Assembly: GCF_000350225.1 (NCBI RefSeq)
Contig: NW_005179179.1
Location: 1-26,322 of the forward strand
From: Chondrus crispus
Taxonomy: Eukaryota > Rhodophyta > Florideophyceae > Gigartinales > Gigartinaceae
Reading direction: 5' to 3'
Length of the DNA: 26,322 bases
Shown here: positions 1 through 8,301 of the stretch, in pieces
How positions within the stretch are numbered: position 1 is the first letter of the stretch
How the letters are laid out: every line of letters starts with the position of its first letter
Position numbers and translations under genes: made by a program
Notes under the pieces: model-generated
The model's input: only the letters and a program-made list of their open reading frames with translations
Databases searched by the model: none
What the model was told of the DNA's origin: nothing

Positions 1-134
1 AAAAGGTCTTCAGGGAGGGTGCAAAGTTCGTCCTCGCGATCAGCAACAAGGCGAAGTTGGGCTCGGCGCTGGGCGCGGTCGGAACGGGAGGAAGGAGGAT
101 CGATGGTGGGGGAAGTATCGGCGAATCGCCGGAG

Positions 135-180
135 GGTGACGGCAAGGTGCCGGTTGAGGTGACGGCAAGGTGCCGGTTGA
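135..180. repeat. Tandem duplication of a 23-bp unit
   Basis: Two identical 23-bp copies lie head to tail at 135-157 and 158-180. They are followed by a GC-rich stretch that echoes the same words. The repeat lies inside what should be the internal region of the minus-strand LTR element, so it probably belongs to that element. No function can be assigned. Confidence 0.8.
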
Positions 181-423
181 GGAGGTCGGCGAGGCGCCGG
201 CGTAGAGCGAGAAGAGAAAGGCGAGGGAGTTTAGCGTAAAGGGTCCATAACCTGTGATCAAGGGCGATGATGCCCACTCAGTTTACTGGAGGGGGCGACG
301 ACGGGCTTAAGTACTGTGGTGTGGTGTGGCTAAACGTGTCCAGGTGGCTATCGTACAGCACTCAGAGGGGTTTTCTGTACCCTCCGAGGTGTAGCCTTGA
401 GCGCCGGGTGCGCTTCTTCTGCT

Positions 424-1248
424 CTACCGATACGGCTGTCGCTTTTCTGTCGCGAAGCGCCCCAGGCGGTTTTCTGTCCCGCGGGGGCCAGCCGTATCGG
501 CGAGTACGGGAGGGCCATTTTCTGTGGGCCCTCCTGTAGCACCATAAATTGGTGGGAGGTAAATGGTCTTACCCTCCGGGTGAGGGGACATTGTACCGAT
601 CCCGGGTGCGGCGCCGATCGGTTCAGCGTGCGTTAGCGTAGAATCCGGAGCGGTTGAGTCGCGCTGCCCGCGTGCGTCGACTCCTGCTCCGGCGAAGGTC
701 GTGGCCAGACGATTGGCCACGGCGGAGCTGATCGCTCCCTTTAGAGCCGTGCCGGACGGGGATTCTTCATCCACAGTGGTGAGCGCGGTCACCACATCGC
801 ATTGGACTTGAGCGGGTAGAAGTTCGTCCAAAAGCGGTGGTATCGCGCTGCGTACGTGCGCGTCCACGAGCGCGGGCACCGTTCGGTCGAGGCATACGCG
901 CGCTACCTGGGGGAGTTCCGTAGCGAGGAACTCCTCGACCCAGGCCCGGATGCGCGGCTGAATCGCGTCGACCATCCATTGGACGCGATTCTCAGTGCCT
1001 GCCGACACGGCCGGCGTAACATCCGATGCGGACGCTCGCGTGCGGCCCGGTCGCGGTGGCGGTCGCAGCAGGGCTTCTGGGTTCTCCACCGGGGGGCGCG
1101 GTGCGCCACTGCCACTGCGGGTGATCAGACGCCCGGACGCCGAGTCTCCCCCTTCTTCCGGTCGGTTCATCGTCGGATACACTTCGCGATCGACGCGGTG
1201 ATTTCTCAACCTTTTCCGTCCGTACAGTTCTGCGCGCGATCGAGCCAC
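424..1248 (-). CDS. Gag-like protein of a minus-strand LTR retroelement
   Basis: A 274-residue ORF begins about 50 bp inside the LTR end at 1300, where gag starts in LTR elements. The N-terminal third is Arg/Pro/Ser-rich and low-complexity. The middle (roughly residues 85-185) looks helical and capsid-like, with many Leu, Val and Ala. The C-terminus carries a spaced Thr-Glu-Asn/Lys motif. I see no zinc knuckle and no protease or polymerase domain before the window edge. The Thr-Glu-Asn motif occurs once more in frame after the TAG at 424-426, and the next in-frame stop is at 307-309, so the TAG may be a mutation or a readthrough point. The gag label rests on position and composition, not on a recognised domain. 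It could instead be an unrelated element-encoded ORF. The first ATG is used as the start. Confidence 0.5.
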   Translation of the reverse strand: MARSRAELYGRKRLRNHRVDREVYPTMNRPEEGGDSASGRLITRSGSGAPRPPVENPEALLRPPPRPGRTRASASDVTPAVSAGTENRVQWMVDAIQPRIRAWVEEFLATELPQVARVCLDRTVPALVDAHVRSAIPPLLDELLPAQVQCDVVTALTTVDEESPSGTALKGAISSAVANRLATTFAGAGVDARGQRDSTAPDSTLTHAEPIGAAPGIGTMSPHPEGKTIYLPPIYGATGGPTENGPPVLADTAGPRGTENRLGRFATEKRQPYR

Positions 1249-1270
1249 TACGCGTGCGGCTCAACCTCAA

Positions 1271-1312
1271 GAGTTATCCCCTCCACAAGAGTACCAAAAT
1301 GTGGGATAACTC
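1271..1312 (-). other. Primer-binding-site hairpin next to the LTR
   Basis: Ten-base arms at 1271-1280 and 1303-1312 are perfect inverted complements. Their loop contains a minus-strand TGG-initiated stretch (TGGTACTCTTGTGG) three bases after the LTR terminus. A TGG start matches the CCA tail of a tRNA primer, so this is the likely minus-strand primer site. The priming tRNA was not identified. Confidence 0.5.
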
Positions 1313-1673
1313 CTCTCCGCCCTGGGTTGGGTGAGAGGCGGAGGCTATGGCGAGGGAGCACGCGGCGTGGACGCGACGCGCTAATTGAACCGATCGGACG
1401 AGCTCGCGAAAATGGAGTGGCTCACTGGCCGGTTACGCGCAGTCGCCCCGTGGTGCGTGAACGGGAGCGACCGGTAACGGGTTAGAAGCCAGCGCGCGCG
1501 ATAGACAACCGAAACGGACGTATATAGGCGCGAAAGGGACGGGGACGAGCTTGCCCCCGTTTACTGGTGGGGACGGGTGCCAGGTCTTAACCCCGCAGAG
1601 GGACGCCTCGGACACCTGTCCCAGTACAGTAGTACAGTACCTGCCGCCTAGTGCGTGCCGGGTACTGTACACA
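1300..1673 (-). repeat. Long terminal repeat, 5' LTR of a minus-strand element
   Basis: Read on the minus strand, this 374-bp segment begins TGTGTACAG and ends TTATCCCACA, which are the TG...CA termini of an LTR. A primer-site-like sequence follows at once and then a long ORF in the same direction. A TATATA box lies inside. The partner LTR is not in the window, so the call rests on the termini, primer site and promoter rather than on a repeated copy. The expected 5-bp target duplication would start at 1674 but cannot be checked here. Confidence 0.6.
1521..1526 (-). promoter_or_regulatory. TATA box in the LTR
   Basis: A TATATA in a GC-rich surrounding lies about 220 bp before the LTR's downstream end, in the direction that would transcribe the gag-like ORF. 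Confidence 0.45.
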
Positions 1674-1697
1674 ATTAAAAAACTAGCGCCATAATTG

Positions 1698-1870
1698 CTA
1701 CTACCGCACGGACGCTGCTACTACACGTGTGCACTACTGTACACGCGTGTTGCTTACAGACTACCGCACGGACGACACGTGTGCTAACGCGCACACGTAA
1801 CACGCGTAGACTACCGCTCGGACGACACGTGCACTACTGCACACGTACACCAGATTACGACCGCTCGGCA
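1698..1870. repeat. Degenerate 50-60 bp tandem repeats
   Basis: The word ACTACCGCACGGAC recurs at about 1700, 1760 and 1810 (the last with one change), with a weaker copy near 1858. Each is followed by CACGTG/ACACGTGT-type words and CACTACTG. Spacing is 60, 50 and ~48 bp. The block sits between the LTR and the copia remnant. It could be the edge of either element or an independent minisatellite. Confidence 0.7.
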
Positions 1871-1951
1871 TGCGCGCGCGCTGGCTACACGTGGGCACAA
1901 CCGCCCACGTGTATACCGTATACGGCCGTCCGATGACCTCCGCGCGCTCGC

Positions 1952-2601
1952 GCCGGTCATTATACTACATTCGTCACGGGCCTCCTCGGCCGGTACTCAC
2001 ACAACCCCTGCCAACGACACAGGCACGCAGTACAGCGAGTCCTGCGCTACCTTCGGCACACCCCGACACACGGCATCACATACACGCATGCCACGTTCCC
2101 CCTCGATGCGTACTCGGACACCGACTTTGCGTCCTGCCTCGACACACGTCGCTCTACGTCAGGCTTCGTCGCTCTCTGGCGACAAGGCCCATTTCCTGGC
2201 AATCCAAACGCCAGAAATTCGTTGCATCCTCAACATGGGAGGCAGAATACATCTCCGCCTTCCATGCCTCTCAATACACGAGATGCCTGCGCAACCTCCT
2301 ACGTGACTTCCGCGCCCTCGATCCCTCCATACCAACTCCCCTCCACATAGACAACGCCGGTACCATCACCACGGCAAACTCTCCACACCCATCGCCCAAA
2401 TCGAAGCACATCGACGTAAAATAACACTACGTCAACGAACAAGTGCTCCGACGCCGCTTTATTCCCGTGAAGATACCATCGCGAGACAATCCCGCAGACT
2501 GCCTCACGAAACGCCTCAAACCTACGATCTTTGAGCACCAACTCTCCACGCTCCGGCTCACCGCAACACCATCATCAAGCGCGGCGACTGTCGTATCTTA
2601 A
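1952..2601 (+). pseudogene. Ty1/copia polyprotein remnant (end of RT and RNase H)
   Basis: This is the C-terminal end of a copia Pol protein. In one frame I read the RT-to-RNase H linker (HAVQRVLRYLRHTPTHGITY) and the hallmark YSDTDFASCLDTRRSTSGF. Near 2180-2190 the match shifts to a second frame, which carries ISWQSKRQKFVASSTWEAEY and later KSKHIDVK. There a TAA (2422-2424) replaces the conserved aromatic residue before HYVNEQ, and the match resumes with PADCLTKRL up to the stop at 2599-2601. The gene is therefore dead, with one frameshift and one nonsense codon, and everything upstream (gag, integrase, most of RT) is missing. A 3' LTR should follow but I could not delimit it. Confidence 0.85.
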
Positions 2602-3515
2602 TTTTTCTCCCGCTTGCTGCCGCCACCGATCACCCTCCACTCTTTGTCGTATCTTACACGTGTGCATAGCTCCACCGGTGCTTAACACCGCCGTCGCTCC
2701 TCCCACAGTAAACACGACCAAGGTCTTGAGTGTCTCCTACATTGTGGGAAGAAAAGCAGCACTTTTGGGAGCTGCAGAGCATCATAGATAAGCCTCGTAA
2801 TCATTTTGACTATGAACCATTAGAAAATAGCGAGAAGGTGGGTACAATATAAACGACAGCAATGATCTTGCACCCACTGTCAATTGGGGGCTTTTGAAGA
2901 ACCTGGTCCATGTTATTTTCAATTCCAACACATATTAACCTGGATTCGAAATTAATCTGAATCAGGGTTATTCTTGTAGCAGAGCGAATAAGTGGCGTTC
3001 AGACTTAACATGGACTATGTTAATTACCGTGATCGGTGTAGTTTCCTATCTCATCATGTCTTTTTCACTTTATGTTTTCTTTACGTTTTCCAGTTCGGTT
3101 TAATGTTTTGCGTAGCCTTTGTGTGTCCCCTCTTAGCCGATGTCTCGTGACTGACTAGAACCAATAAACTACAAATATCTTCAAGAAAGATATATGCACA
3201 TTTCGAGTTTTTGGCAATTACAGTGTGGTTGAGATGCATCCTGACTCACTTTACAGTCAGTGACCACCCCGGTTTTATCTGACATTTTGGCTGTTATGAT
3301 AAAATTTGGGCCATGCCGAGCTGACACTAGCTATGTTAGAAATGGACCTCCGCGAGGTCATAAGGCCACAGTTTCGGATGTACTACACAACCCTTGACTT
3401 TCGGCTCGCATTTTCCATCTCTTCCCGAGAGGCGACACTCTCTCCACATACCTCAAGCGCTCGTCAGTTGAGTTCTCTTCTGGTTTCTGCTGATTAATGC
3501 GCAAAACGGACAAGT
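2602..3515. other. Non-coding stretch before the large transposon-like gene
   Basis: Composition drops from GC-rich to AT-rich near 2780, so an element boundary probably lies here. The word TGTCGTATCTTA occurs twice (near 2589 and 2645). A short coding-like fragment at 2730-2852 is described under findings. No gene was recognised in 2860-3515. The left end of the DUF6589-like module should be in this stretch, but by eye I found no terminal inverted repeat matching the region right of 10941. Confidence 0.5.
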
Positions 3516-6203
3516 ATGGTACATGCGGAGCCCGTTTCGTCTGATCCGTTGCCATCTGGACGGGCGCATGACGAGTTCCTATGTCCCCCTTGCTTCGCCT
3601 GCCAAACACAAGACAGACGAAAACCAAGCCTGCTAATACTTCTCGACGAACAGCAGGTAAGAGCTAGGGCTACTGCTGACACAGGGACGTCCCTGAACCC
3701 TTTTGCTACCCTTGATGTAGCGGGAAAATCGGCTGTGTACCTCTGCACTGCTTGCCGGGACAAGAACGCTGGATGGCAAGTATTGTGTAATCCCAGGAGG
3801 TACGGTGCCAAATCAGCGTCAAGGGCCCTGCGTCTCTGGAAGAGAAGATGTTCTCCCGACGTTCTCAGAAATTCTACCGTCAGCTGTTTCATTTGTTCCA
3901 GAAATATCCAGGGCGTCCAGTGGAAGCGTGCAGAGGTGGGTAGTAGGGCAAATAGGAGAAGAAACCCTACGCAGGATTGGACGCTTTTCAATCTCATTTC
4001 TGACGGGGAAGCTGTTCGTTCGGCATTTACAGATGAGCTAATTCGACTTTCTGAATGTGACAACATAACTGCTCAGGAGCTCTTGAGGGACCCATCCGTG
4101 CATCATCTCTGCTATGTACATTTAAACCACAACAGAATCTCGCAAGAAAGAGCAATGAGACTACAAAGAACCAACAACTCTGAGGGATGTGTTTTCATGA
4201 ATTGCGGCTGTGTTTTTGACAATGATCATCGTGAAAAATCTCGTCTATGGAGAATCAATTCGATCAATGTGAATACTTTAGAGGATATGGAAGAACTGTC
4301 ACAGTTTGACGATAATATTCGGAGTCATTCCAATGGCTATCTATCTGCTTCAGGTGTGAGAGGACAGTACAGCTGTCGTAGCTGTCTCTATATTATCACT
4401 GAAGGAAACTTTGGTAAGCTTCCAAACGTCTCAGTAGCCGAACTGTCTTCACCGATTGATCGCTGGCTCGTTCGGTTTATAAAATTCAGTGTGGCATCAA
4501 GCGCAGAAGCGACGAAGTCGCCGTTAACTAATTCGTCCTGCTCTGAAGAGCTTTCTGCTGTGGCCATGCGGCTTCGCGTGAGCTGCAAATCTATCCAAGT
4601 AGAATCAGGGGAGAATGTACGCCTGCTTCCATTTGCAGACGTTATGAGGGCTAGAGCACGCTTGTCAAATATTCATAGTTCCAAATGGGCCGGTCCTCTT
4701 TCATCTTTGGACCGTCGTACTGTCGCCAAAATTATAGAAACAGCACTCGCTGCCGAAGGAATAATTTTAAAGAAGCTCAGTGCACGCCTCCGGGTATACG
4801 TTCGTGCTGATGAAGTTCAGAGGCTTCTTGCCGGTATGATTTCAGCGGGAAAGGGGACTACGTCTGCAGATTGGATACGCCCCAGTTATACTGAGACAAG
4901 AGCTTGTTTGGAATCTGTATCCAAACGTTTCCGAAAGTGCAAAGATATATATTGGAATGGTAAATGGTCATTATTTACAGAGGTAGCCTCAATTCCCAGA
5001 GCTCTTTGGACTGACACTGTGCTAATGATGGCATCGCAGAAGAAGATAAACTCATGGAAACTTTTCGCGAACACTACCGGAGGTCGTTTGGTCGACACAT
5101 TCCCAGTGTCTAATGACTTGGAAGCACTGCCGCATCCTTCTATTGAGGAGGCTTTAAATGAGAACTCTGAATACTCAAGATATGACCTAGTTTTATGTGT
5201 TAGGGTGCTGAAAGTAATAGAACAAATGGTGCTGTCCAGAACGAATGGCGTTTCTGGGCCGCTGACGGTCAGTACGTCAATTTCAGGGATATGTGAGGTC
5301 AGTCCTTCTTACCTCAGTGTTCTGAACGCGATGGGGATGTTCCTATCATATAATGTCACCGAGAGATACCGACAGAAACTCATAGCAGACAGGGAGAGAA
5401 AAGGTCCTTGGGAATATAGCAGATTGGACCCTTGTGCCCTTCCAACGCTGCAGTTTGACAATTGGGATATAAAGCCTCTCCATGCCGTAAAGGCAGACCA
5501 GAAGGCTATGCCTAAAGTTAATGGTTCCTTACTGCAAGCAGTAACACAAAAGCGGAAGCCGGAATATGAGGAACTCTTTCTTCCAGATGCGAAAAGGCGC
5601 AAAACTGAGGGACAAACCTCTTGGCGACCACAATTGTTGTTGGGTGACAGGGAGGCTTTTGGGGATTCTTTCTCCACGCCCGAAACACAAATAATTCTAG
5701 ACCGGTTCAATGATGTCGTATTTGGAATTACTGCCCTCTTTAGAAACGCCCTTGTGGGCGGACACGAACAGAAAAAATCCGAGTACAACACAAGTACCAG
5801 AGAACAGTTTGGATATAAATGCAGCAGTCCACCTATCAACTTCAGGACTCTAACATTGTCGTGCTTCAAACCACATGGAGGTGCTGCTGAACCCACGTTT
5901 GATCAGCATGTGATTTATGTAGAGATTAGCAGAGACTCCGCTGCGGACATATTATCGGTGAGGAGATTTCTCAATCTTATTGTTGAACAACTGAAGCCTG
6001 GAAAGCCTGGACGCCCTCGCTATGTCGTTCTTGCTGGTGATCAACCGTCCTATAAGATGTTTAGCGAGCTTTGGTTGGAGTCTTGGAGGAAATCTAAGAA
6101 GGACCGGGACAGGATGACGACTACATATACTGAGTGTGATAAGAACAAAGCACTCCCTCTTCACGATTGGCTTGTTCCATATCCGGTTTTTTTTTCACGC
6201 TGA
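3516..6203 (+). CDS. Transposase-like giant protein, part 1: Cys-rich N-terminus and start of DUF6589-like core
   Basis: This is an 895-residue ORF. The ATG is the first after an in-frame TAA at 3495-3497. The N-terminus has scattered cysteine pairs that could bind zinc: CPPCFAC near residue 24, LCTAC near 76, CFIC near 124, a CxxxxxCxC cluster near 230, and CRSC near 288. A nuclear-localisation-like KRRK lies near 690. The last ~90 residues carry GDQPSYKMF and LPLHDWLVPYP. These resemble the start of the DUF6589 core seen in uncharacterised fungal and animal transposon-like proteins. The ORF ends at a TGA just after a T9 run (6187-6195). Skipping one T continues directly into the next ORF with a matching FFHAEKQAM, so this is the front part of a longer protein. 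No DDE motif is evident. The family call is inference from motif order. Confidence 0.6.
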   Translation: MVHAEPVSSDPLPSGRAHDEFLCPPCFACQTQDRRKPSLLILLDEQQVRARATADTGTSLNPFATLDVAGKSAVYLCTACRDKNAGWQVLCNPRRYGAKSASRALRLWKRRCSPDVLRNSTVSCFICSRNIQGVQWKRAEVGSRANRRRNPTQDWTLFNLISDGEAVRSAFTDELIRLSECDNITAQELLRDPSVHHLCYVHLNHNRISQERAMRLQRTNNSEGCVFMNCGCVFDNDHREKSRLWRINSINVNTLEDMEELSQFDDNIRSHSNGYLSASGVRGQYSCRSCLYIITEGNFGKLPNVSVAELSSPIDRWLVRFIKFSVASSAEATKSPLTNSSCSEELSAVAMRLRVSCKSIQVESGENVRLLPFADVMRARARLSNIHSSKWAGPLSSLDRRTVAKIIETALAAEGIILKKLSARLRVYVRADEVQRLLAGMISAGKGTTSADWIRPSYTETRACLESVSKRFRKCKDIYWNGKWSLFTEVASIPRALWTDTVLMMASQKKINSWKLFANTTGGRLVDTFPVSNDLEALPHPSIEEALNENSEYSRYDLVLCVRVLKVIEQMVLSRTNGVSGPLTVSTSISGICEVSPSYLSVLNAMGMFLSYNVTERYRQKLIADRERKGPWEYSRLDPCALPTLQFDNWDIKPLHAVKADQKAMPKVNGSLLQAVTQKRKPEYEELFLPDAKRRKTEGQTSWRPQLLLGDREAFGDSFSTPETQIILDRFNDVVFGITALFRNALVGGHEQKKSEYNTSTREQFGYKCSSPPINFRTLTLSCFKPHGGAAEPTFDQHVIYVEISRDSAADILSVRRFLNLIVEQLKPGKPGRPRYVVLAGDQPSYKMFSELWLESWRKSKKDRDRMTTTYTECDKNKALPLHDWLVPYPVFFSR
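6187..6195 (+). other. T9 homopolymer frameshift joining parts 1 and 2
   Basis: Nine T's lie at the point where the part 1 frame runs into a TGA eight bases later. The frame reached by dropping one T stays open for more than 2,100 bases and continues the same domain. This could be an inactivating indel, an assembly error, transcriptional slippage or a programmed +1 shift. Sequence alone cannot decide. Confidence 0.7.
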
Positions 6204-8301
6204 GAAACAAGCCATGTACTCCCTTTGCAAAGAAATGCTAGATGGGTTGGGTTTAGAGGAGTTGGCTGGTTGCACAGGACTGTCGAAGTCTCAGGTCGAG
6301 AACATCCTCAGTCATTCCCATGCTGGAAACAATCGTGCTGTGCCCTTCAATTTGGCCTGCGCCATGATAATTCATTTAACCGATATTCTCGTCGGAGAGG
6401 ACGACGATATTGAGAAGCGTATTACTCGTATGCACGCTGATGCTTCCCGGAAAATAATTTCAGCAGATACGGAAATCAATCCCGATGAAGTTCATAGACA
6501 GGAGGCGCAAATACGCGTTTCGGAATCATATTCACGCTCTGTGTGCTCACCAACACCTGGGCGTTTGTACGATGCGACCTCAGACATGGTAACTGCCGAA
6601 GTTCTTGAAATTGGTAGAATCCTGCGACGAAAAGTAGAATATCACTTCACAAACGGCCCCAACGGAAAGCACTTCATAACTACAGTCCTCTTTTCATGCC
6701 TACTTCCGACAATTGGCTTTCACGTCATTTCGAGGACCGGCCATACAGATTGCATGGATGCCTTCTGGTTCAAGCATAATTCTATATTACACTCAACTAA
6801 TCATTTGAAGTACCTGGAATTGTCCTTGTTCTATGCGTTCTTTCGTGGAATACTTCCTACATTTGTAAGCAACGTATTGTTCGCCGAAAAACCAGGAAAA
6901 GCAGTACTGAAACTGCTTTGTTTCACTGGCAAGGAGAAAGGGGGATTGGACAGAAGAGGTTGGGTCTATGTGCACCAAGATGAAGCTCTAGAGATGCTCA
7001 TCGTGAGACACCTTAAGGGTCTCAGTGTCAACTTTATTTATCACCTTGAGAACGCGGCGTCCTGGCTGATGGAGGTATCTCTCATGAGAGCTCTAACTAG
7101 ATACGTCACAGGGGCATCCAGGGCGTTCGGAAGAAAAAGAGAGATTGTAGATGGAGGAGAGCTACCAGGCCCTTTGGGACAATTCGACAGAAATGCCCGA
7201 CAGTGGACAACAGTGGCACGTATGGTACATGTAATGCGCGAGGCTGGATTTCTCGGTATCAGGCATAGGGGGGCTGAAAGACTGACGAACGTTTTTAGCA
7301 CACCACCAAAAATGATGAACATTATGAAAGACCAGGAGATGATTTTGAACATCGCCAGTGAAGGAGCTCTTACAGCAAAGCTTCATGCGTGTGTTCTGTT
7401 TCCAGAGGTGTTTGGACATCTTTCTGAAGAGGATAGAAGCAAGCATTTTGATGGAAACAAATTTAAGAAGTGGACAAAGGCCAGAACTGTGCTTCGACCG
7501 TCTCAGTCTATGTCTAAGAAAAATGGTACTGCCTTACAGACACAAGATTCTACGTCTGCCTTCACAGTGGTTGCTCGGGAGTCTGCCTCTTCGGGTGTGA
7601 AAAGAACGAAAGGCAAGGAGGCTTACGTTAAACTTTTAAATGATAGAAGAAGAAAGCTGTCAAAAATGAAGGACTGCTTCTCTATTGCGCTACAAAACGC
7701 AGTCGCCAAAGGACAAAACACAGTACTCGAGGAGTTCATAAGAAGATGGGAAATGCTACACAACAAGAGGTACCTCGTAACTGCTTTTGCAGACAGTTTT
7801 TGGGACAACACCGGGAATATTTGTCACTCCCCGAAGTCTCGTTTTCTTAAATATGGCGCAAGAGGCAACAGCGAGGTTTGCTATCCTTTAAACAACTTTG
7901 CTGGCAACGGTGATATATCTGTCTCACAAAATCTTTATGGGGCGCAAATAGTGCCGTACTTCTCTTTGCAGGTCGATGTAATGAATGCACTACACTACAG
8001 AGGAAGTACTGGTGAGCGGGGTACTGTATTGAGGGAGGTAGTGACCGGTAAGATGAAGAATATGCTGAGGCCATGGGTTACGGGCACACGAGCAAAATAT
8101 CTTAGCCAAGTACATCTTCACATCGATGACCCGTCCCTTGTTTTGAGACATAAATCAGCAGAGCAACAAAGGCGTGACGACGGCAGAAGTACGTTTTCTA
8201 CAGCTGAGGATGACGCAGAGCTCTCCAGCCACACGTATAAAATGGGCTTTGGGGAGGAGTTAAACGTTCCGTGGTCCTCTCTCCTCAATGACAGGAAATA
8301 A
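6196..8301 (+). CDS. Transposase-like giant protein, part 2: DUF6589-like core
   Basis: The reading frame is open from an ATG at 6136, but that ATG lies inside part 1. The natural entry is the frame shift at the T9 run, and the first independent Met is about 6214. Part 2 carries the rest of the DUF6589-like core. Around 6800-6860 is an N-H-x-KY...E block followed by FFRGILP. Around 6926-6990 is a GK-x-x-GG block ending with HQDEALE, and after it comes a helical segment with LMRALTRY. These match the order of conserved blocks I know from DUF6589-type proteins. Next comes a basic segment around 7590-7670. The ORF ends at TAA 8299-8301, but the same frame continues with no further stop into part 3, so this stop is probably a nonsense mutation. 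The enzymatic activity of the domain is unknown. Confidence 0.6.
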   Translation, partial: HAEKQAMYSLCKEMLDGLGLEELAGCTGLSKSQVENILSHSHAGNNRAVPFNLACAMIIHLTDILVGEDDDIEKRITRMHADASRKIISADTEINPDEVHRQEAQIRVSESYSRSVCSPTPGRLYDATSDMVTAEVLEIGRILRRKVEYHFTNGPNGKHFITTVLFSCLLPTIGFHVISRTGHTDCMDAFWFKHNSILHSTNHLKYLELSLFYAFFRGILPTFVSNVLFAEKPGKAVLKLLCFTGKEKGGLDRRGWVYVHQDEALEMLIVRHLKGLSVNFIYHLENAASWLMEVSLMRALTRYVTGASRAFGRKREIVDGGELPGPLGQFDRNARQWTTVARMVHVMREAGFLGIRHRGAERLTNVFSTPPKMMNIMKDQEMILNIASEGALTAKLHACVLFPEVFGHLSEEDRSKHFDGNKFKKWTKARTVLRPSQSMSKKNGTALQTQDSTSAFTVVARESASSGVKRTKGKEAYVKLLNDRRRKLSKMKDCFSIALQNAVAKGQNTVLEEFIRRWEMLHNKRYLVTAFADSFWDNTGNICHSPKSRFLKYGARGNSEVCYPLNNFAGNGDISVSQNLYGAQIVPYFSLQVDVMNALHYRGSTGERGTVLREVVTGKMKNMLRPWVTGTRAKYLSQVHLHIDDPSLVLRHKSAEQQRRDDGRSTFSTAEDDAELSSHTYKMGFGEELNVPWSSLLNDRK
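8299..8301 (+). other. In-frame TAA separating parts 2 and 3
   Basis: The codon lies in the context AGG AAA TAA AAA GAT. The 20 codons after it (8302-8361) are open and lead without a break into the PIN-like domain. It is therefore most simply a single nonsense mutation in one long gene. The context is not one I recognise as a readthrough signal. Confidence 0.65.

Noticed and set aside
856..1485. 209-residue plus-strand ORF in the left element
   Set aside because: It runs antisense to the gag-like gene and through the LTR terminus, so it cannot be a separate conserved gene.
3494..4066. 190-residue minus-strand ORF opposite the start of the transposase-like gene
   Set aside because: It overlaps the Cys-rich N-terminus antisense, has no motif, and is best explained as a shadow of the plus-strand gene.
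5309..5896. 195-residue minus-strand ORF
   Set aside because: Antisense shadow inside part 1 of the giant gene; no domain and no promoter.
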